DNA of 64,000 bases, taken from contig NZ_JAUFPW010000013.1 in assembly GCF_030409415.1 (NCBI RefSeq), positions 2,679-66,678 on the forward strand, given 5' to 3'. This DNA is from Pedobacter aquatilis (GTDB lineage Bacteria; Bacteroidota; Bacteroidia; Sphingobacteriales; Sphingobacteriaceae). The notes below the pieces were generated by a model. That model ran no database searches. It had not been told where the DNA came from and saw only the letters and a program-made list of their open reading frames with translations. Position 1 is the first letter of the stretch. The number at the start of each line of letters is the position of its first letter. This document shows, piece by piece, positions 59,599-64,000 of this stretch. The position numbers and the translations under genes are program-made.

Positions 59599-60795
59599 AT
59601 GAATCTTCAAATAAATAGACTTTACGAAAAAGCGAATAAATCAGAAAGGCTTATAATTGGTTTGATGAGCGGAACATCGATGGATGGTTTAGATATTGCG
59701 CTTTGTAACATTAAAGGAAATGGAGCAGAAACCGATGTTAAAATATTAAAATTTAAAACGGGCGATTATACTGATGATTTCAGGGCAAAGATTAAAGCTA
59801 TTTTCTCCAAAAAAGAAGTTGATTTACAGCTTGTTTGTTTAATGAACGAACATATTGCAGCAGTGCATAGCGAATTAATTAATGAAGCCTTAAATGAATG
59901 GGGTTACAAAAATAGTGATGTAGATTTTATCGCCAGTCATGGTCAAACGATATTTCATGCACCAAAATCACTTCATAAGCTTGATGAATACCCTAATGGC
60001 ACATTACAAATTGGCGATGGTGATCATATTGCCATGAAAACTGGAATTATTACCTTATCCGATTTTAGACAAAAGCACCTTGCAGCCGGAGGTGAAGGTG
60101 CACCTTTGGCCGTTTATGGCGATTACCTTATGTTTTCAAAAGCAGGAGAAAATCGTGTTATGCTAAATATTGGAGGGATTTCAAACTTCACCTATCTACC
60201 GGCGAATTCAAATGCTGATGAAATTTTCTCAACTGATGTAGGCCCGGGAAATACCATGATGGATCAGTTTATGCAACAGCATTTTAACAAATTTTACGAT
60301 AAGAATGCAGAGATATCATCGTCTGGAAAATTAAATAATAATCTTTTATCAGCTTTGCTGGATTGTGATTTTTTTAATGGCAGTTTCCCAAAAACCACCG
60401 GACCAGAATTATTTAACCTCGATTATTTAAAATCGGCGCAGAGAAAATCATCAACAGAAAATATTAGTAACGAAGATGTAATGGCGACATTATGCCATTT
60501 CTCTGCGGAAACAATATGTAACGCAATAAAAAGTTGCTTTGATGAAAGCGCTGAAATTTATATATTTATGAGTGGTGGCGGCATGCATAACCCATTGTTA
60601 GTTACATTGTTAAAGCTAAAATTACCAGCTGCTATTTTTAAAACTACCGATGATTTAAACATTAACCCAGATGCTAAAGAAGCTGTGCTATTTGCGGTAC
60701 TGGCAAACGAAACACTTTGCGGAAAACCAATAAACTTTGGTAAAAGACAAGGGGTACCTTCTGTTTGTATGGGAAAAATTAGTCTGCCAGAATAA
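59599..60795 (+). CDS. anmK: Anhydro-N-acetylmuramic acid kinase
   Basis: AnmK opens and phosphorylates 1,6-anhydro-N-acetylmuramic acid from recycled peptidoglycan, giving MurNAc-6-phosphate. From ATG 59599 the protein has 398 residues with the ATPase-fold motifs: GLMSGTSMDGLDIALCNI near 21, FIASHGQTIFHAP, AAGGEGAPLAVYGD, NIGGISNFTYLP, DVGPGNTMMDQF and MSGGGMHNPLL. A TTG two codons upstream (59593) is less likely. It is divergent from the NagB/PIG-L gene, and the two belong to linked amino-sugar pathways. Confidence 0.95.
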   Translation: MNLQINRLYEKANKSERLIIGLMSGTSMDGLDIALCNIKGNGAETDVKILKFKTGDYTDDFRAKIKAIFSKKEVDLQLVCLMNEHIAAVHSELINEALNEWGYKNSDVDFIASHGQTIFHAPKSLHKLDEYPNGTLQIGDGDHIAMKTGIITLSDFRQKHLAAGGEGAPLAVYGDYLMFSKAGENRVMLNIGGISNFTYLPANSNADEIFSTDVGPGNTMMDQFMQQHFNKFYDKNAEISSSGKLNNNLLSALLDCDFFNGSFPKTTGPELFNLDYLKSAQRKSSTENISNEDVMATLCHFSAETICNAIKSCFDESAEIYIFMSGGGMHNPLLVTLLKLKLPAAIFKTTDDLNINPDAKEAVLFAVLANETLCGKPINFGKRQGVPSVCMGKISLPE

Positions 60796-60799
60796 AAAA

Positions 60800-60829
60800 T
60801 TTGGTTTATGTGGTAATTTGCTAAATTTG
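60800..60829 (+). promoter_or_regulatory. Promoter of the second susC gene
   Basis: TTTG (60800-60803), 18 bases and TAAATTTG (60822-60829) fit the Bacteroidota consensus, 37 bases before the ATG at 60867. It lies only a few bases after the anmK stop, so the receptor has its own promoter. Confidence 0.65.
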
Positions 60830-60866
60830 TTGAATAACTAATCATATTTTCAACAAACCAAATTTT

Positions 60867-63800
60867 ATGGAAAAAAGTTACCTAAAATGGTCGCCAAAAT
60901 TATTATTAATTTTGATGATCTCATTTGTGCTACTTTTACACTCAGAAATGGCAAACGCTCAAAATAAGCGCTATACTATTACAGGAAAAGTAACCGAATC
61001 TGCAAATAAAGAACCAATACCTGGTGCAGTTGTAAAAATCTTAAATACTAATTTAGCTACGAGCACCTCAGGAAATGGTAGCTATAATTTTAATGTCGAT
61101 CTTCCGGCGGGTAAATATCAAATTCAATTTTCTTATGTCGGATTTAAAACCTCTATACAAAATCTTGATTTAGGCACAGCAGATCAAGTTCAAGTAAATG
61201 GATCGCTTACCGGCGATGCGGTTGGCCTGGACGAGGTAATTGTTACAGGTACATCTCAAGGAACAACAAGAAAACAACTTGGTAGTTATGTAAGTACAGT
61301 TAAAGGTGATGATTTGAACAAAGCGCCAAGCGGAAATGCATTGGCATCGCTTCAAGGTAAAACTCCAGGTGCACAAATTAGTCAAAACTCTGGAGATCCG
61401 GCAGGAGGAATTTCTGTGCGATTAAGGGGTGTAAGTTCTGTAAATTCATCGTCAGAGCCGTTATATATTATTGATGGTGTAATTGTAAATAACTCTACAA
61501 CAAGAGTAACCAATACATCTGCTAATTATGATGGTGGAAACTTTGTTGGAAGTATCGGTCAAAATCGTATGGTAGACATTAGCCCTGCAGATATTGACCG
61601 TATAGAAGTATTAAATGGTGCTGCTGCAGCTGCAATTTATGGTTCAAGAGCAAATGCGGGCGTTATCCAGATTTTTACCAAGAGAGGTAAAACCGGCGAA
61701 CCACAAGTAAGTTTTAACACGAGCCTAACCATTAGCGAGTTGCGTAAGCAAATAGACTTTAATCAATCGCCAACAAAATTTGGTGGACCAACTGATGGTG
61801 CAACCGCACAAACTCAAGATGTATTAACGCCTACGTTAACTAATACCACTCCGGTAACCAGATATAACTATCAAGATTATATTTTTAGAACTGGTATTGG
61901 AACTGATAATTCTGTATCCGTTTCCGGAGGTAATGACAATACGAAATTCTACACTTCTGCGGGTTATTTTTCTAATCAAGGGATTATTAAAAATACAGAT
62001 TTCAGAAGGATGAACTTTAGAGCAAACCTTGACCAAACCATTAACAAATGGGCAAAATTAACTGCTGGATTTAATTACATTCACAGTGATGCAAATGAAA
62101 AACCTGATGGCAATTCATTCTTTTCTCCAATGAATTCGGTTACAATTATTGGTAACTTCCATGATATTTTCGCGAGAGATGCTTTAGGTAATTTAAAAGC
62201 AATTGGAGAACGCGGTCGTGTAAATCCAGTTTCTGTGATTGAGGATATTAAACAACGTCAGTTTACAAATCGAATTATTGCAAATACAGGTTTAAAACTT
62301 ACGCCAATTAAAAACCTTACCATTGATTACAGCATGGGTGTTGATAATTCTATCCAAAATGGAACAACATTTATTCCTCCGTTTGCGTACAACGTAAGTA
62401 CAGGTTTTTATGGTGGTGGGCCAACTTTAGATCCATCATTAAATGGTTATGCTAGTGCAGCAAATGCTACAACAACATTATTTAATAACGAGCTAAATTT
62501 TACTTACGATACCAAGATTACAGACCTACTAAGTTCAACAACGCAGTTAGGTGGTTCTTATCAATATCAAAAAGATCTTTTCAGTTTACTTAACGGTCGT
62601 GGTTTAGCGCCTTTTGTGCAGGTTGTAAATGGAGCAAGTACAATCCTTCCAAATAGCGACAGCCGTTCAGAATTTTCGATAAGCGGTGCTTATTTACAAC
62701 AAAACTTTAAGTATAAAGATCATTTGTTTGTAACTGGAGCGATTAGAGTCGATCAGTCTACTGTGTTCGGCGAAGAAAATAGAACGCAATATTATCCAAA
62801 AGCAAATGTAAGTTATGTGCTTTCATCAGCCGATTATTGGAAAGATTTTGGCGTTTCATCTTGGTGGAATGCATTTAAGTTAAGAGCTGCTTATGGCCAA
62901 TCGGGTAACTTGACAGGTATTGGTGCTTATGATCGTTTTAATGTGTATTCGCCAAGTGCACTAAACAGTAAAACATCGTTAACATCATTAACCACGTTGG
63001 CAAACACCAATGTAAAACCTGAACGCCAACAAGAACTTGAGGTGGGTACAGATATGTCTTTTTTTAATAATAGATTAGGATTAACCTTTAGTTATTATGA
63101 TAAAACTGTAAAGGATTTACTATTAGGAGTGGTTATTGCACCAACAACAGGTTATTCAAGTTTATTAGATAACATTGGCGGAAAACTAAAAAATAAAGGT
63201 TTCGAGCTAATGTTAACAGGTGTTCCATTGAAAAGCGATAATTTCTCATGGACATCAACCGTGATTTTCAATAGAAATAGAAATAAAATTGTGGGTTCCG
63301 GTGCACAAAGGTTAATTTCTACTAATGCTGGTGCACCAGTTTCTATTACTGATGGTTATCCGGTAGGTGTATTTTATGGTACTTTCTTCGCACGCAATCC
63401 TGATGGAAGCTTGCTGTTAAATGCTCAGGGAATCCCTCAAACAGAAAGAGGTACTCAAACATCGGCTACAACTTATGAAACTGGAAGAACTGGCGGACAG
63501 CCATCAGGAAATGTGCTTCGTAAAGTAGTTGGAGATCCAAATCCTGATTATACAGGCTCATTTGTAAATGATTTTACCTATAAAAAATTAAGTCTGCATG
63601 TACAATTAGATGCTGTTCAAGGTGGTGATGTTTGGAATGCAGACTGGAGAACTCGCCAAGGTGTGGGTAATGGTAAAGTTGCTGAAGAAGAACAATTGGG
63701 CCAACTGCCAAGAGGTTATGTTGCAGGCGCATATAATGTTGAGGAATGGCGTATAGATGATGGCTCTTTTGTGAAACTAAGAGAAATTTCTTTGAGTTAT

Positions 63801-63995
63801 AATATCGGCCAGGTTAAATTTATCAAAAGCCTAACTGTTAATTTAAGCGGTAGAAATTTAGTTTCTTGGGATAACTATAAAGGCTACGACCCTGAGTTAA
63901 ATTCTGGTGGTCAATCTACAATTTTAAGAAATATAGATTTTGGTTCTGTGCCAATTCCACGTACTTACTCTTTAGGTTTACAAGCAAGGTTCTAA
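60867..63995 (+). CDS. SusC/RagA TonB-dependent outer-membrane receptor
   Basis: The 1042-residue receptor has a signal peptide (to about residue 31, EMANAQ), a carboxypeptidase-regulatory-like domain (about 35-120, ITGKVTESANKEPIPGAVVK) and a TonB-box region LDEVIVTGTSQG (about 126-137). The plug has NALASLQGKTPGAQI and PLYIIDGVIVNN, then the barrel with a C-terminal TYSLGLQARF. The gene is complete and ends five bases before the window edge; a SusD gene is expected next but lies outside. Its own promoter is at 60800-60829. Substrate is unknown, although the neighbours handle amino sugars. Confidence 0.95.
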   Translation: MEKSYLKWSPKLLLILMISFVLLLHSEMANAQNKRYTITGKVTESANKEPIPGAVVKILNTNLATSTSGNGSYNFNVDLPAGKYQIQFSYVGFKTSIQNLDLGTADQVQVNGSLTGDAVGLDEVIVTGTSQGTTRKQLGSYVSTVKGDDLNKAPSGNALASLQGKTPGAQISQNSGDPAGGISVRLRGVSSVNSSSEPLYIIDGVIVNNSTTRVTNTSANYDGGNFVGSIGQNRMVDISPADIDRIEVLNGAAAAAIYGSRANAGVIQIFTKRGKTGEPQVSFNTSLTISELRKQIDFNQSPTKFGGPTDGATAQTQDVLTPTLTNTTPVTRYNYQDYIFRTGIGTDNSVSVSGGNDNTKFYTSAGYFSNQGIIKNTDFRRMNFRANLDQTINKWAKLTAGFNYIHSDANEKPDGNSFFSPMNSVTIIGNFHDIFARDALGNLKAIGERGRVNPVSVIEDIKQRQFTNRIIANTGLKLTPIKNLTIDYSMGVDNSIQNGTTFIPPFAYNVSTGFYGGGPTLDPSLNGYASAANATTTLFNNELNFTYDTKITDLLSSTTQLGGSYQYQKDLFSLLNGRGLAPFVQVVNGASTILPNSDSRSEFSISGAYLQQNFKYKDHLFVTGAIRVDQSTVFGEENRTQYYPKANVSYVLSSADYWKDFGVSSWWNAFKLRAAYGQSGNLTGIGAYDRFNVYSPSALNSKTSLTSLTTLANTNVKPERQQELEVGTDMSFFNNRLGLTFSYYDKTVKDLLLGVVIAPTTGYSSLLDNIGGKLKNKGFELMLTGVPLKSDNFSWTSTVIFNRNRNKIVGSGAQRLISTNAGAPVSITDGYPVGVFYGTFFARNPDGSLLLNAQGIPQTERGTQTSATTYETGRTGGQPSGNVLRKVVGDPNPDYTGSFVNDFTYKKLSLHVQLDAVQGGDVWNADWRTRQGVGNGKVAEEEQLGQLPRGYVAGAYNVEEWRIDDGSFVKLREISLSYNIGQVKFIKSLTVNLSGRNLVSWDNYKGYDPELNSGGQSTILRNIDFGSVPIPRTYSLGLQARF

Positions 63996-64000
63996 ATAAA

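Noticed and set aside
60867..63995. SusC without SusD as an orphan receptor
   Set aside because: The gene ends five bases before the window edge, so absence of SusD cannot be judged.

Overview
The window is chromosomal DNA of a Bacteroidota bacterium, most likely family Sphingobacteriaceae and probably Pedobacter or a close relative. This rests on AT-rich genes, TTTG / TAnnTTTG type promoters with weak Shine-Dalgarno signals, two SusC-type receptors and one SusD-type lipoprotein, the futalosine menaquinone route, several Bacteroidota-specific families (DUF1543, DUF3127, DUF4197, DUF4397, NagB/PIG-L fusion) and dense dispersed intergenic repeats. Genus is inferred from protein resemblance only. 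There is one tRNA (Asp), no rRNA, no CRISPR array, no insertion sequence and no prophage.

Layout. 1-7.1 kb: an exbD-like gene broken or recoded at a T-run, a lipoprotein Cu/Zn superoxide dismutase, small proteins, an FAD/NAD(P)-binding protein, tRNA-Asp and prfA. 7.4-9.9 kb: a UDP-2,3-diacylglucosamine hydrolase of lipid A synthesis, and a ferredoxin reductase next to its [2Fe-2S] ferredoxin. 10-25.3 kb: a glycan-degradation region read leftwards, with a SusC/SusD/DUF4397 lipoprotein set, a C-terminal processing protease, then GH29 fucosidase, GH92 mannosidase and a GH2 endo-beta-mannosidase-like enzyme. That enzyme set suits trimming of N-glycans. A DeoR-type regulator diverges from susC.

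26.3-28.9 kb holds the most interesting unit: an ECF sigma factor with a membrane partner, followed by a separate four-gene operon (two small envelope proteins, an isolated N-terminal half of a GT-B glycosyltransferase, and an Hsp20). The two operons carry the same 7 + 11 bp promoter elements at identical 14 bp spacing, which predicts an autoregulated sigma factor with the Hsp20 operon as target. 29-34.6 kb: a beta-propeller lipoprotein, a DUF4197 protein, a second ECF sigma factor overlapping a TonB-ended anti-sigma-like protein, and a PaiB-like flavoprotein.

34.8-42.9 kb: a phosphate uptake operon (DUF47/PhoU-like and PiT) with a PhoP-like direct repeat over its promoter, a PhoR-like kinase, a radical-SAM DNA-repair gene pair, an HD hydrolase, an XRE regulator, a THUMP rRNA methyltransferase and a DUF3127 protein with an SSB-like acidic tail. 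43-54.6 kb: an RprXY-like two-component system, menaquinone genes mqnD and mqnB, queD-like and folE, fabD, a 1243-residue NtrY-like kinase and a coiled-coil membrane protein. 54.7-64 kb: amino-sugar and cell-wall sugar functions (GHL10 hydrolase, HGSNAT-like acyltransferase, NagB/PIG-L fusion, AnmK) and a second SusC receptor that ends five bases before the window edge.

Intergenic DNA is rich in repeats: a 68 bp inverted pair flanking the phosphate operon (3 mismatches), a direct pair flanking the GH2 gene, a family sharing 'ggcggt...cctgct...caggttta' segments, and several long hairpins. All calls are by reading motifs and family resemblance; no searches were run.
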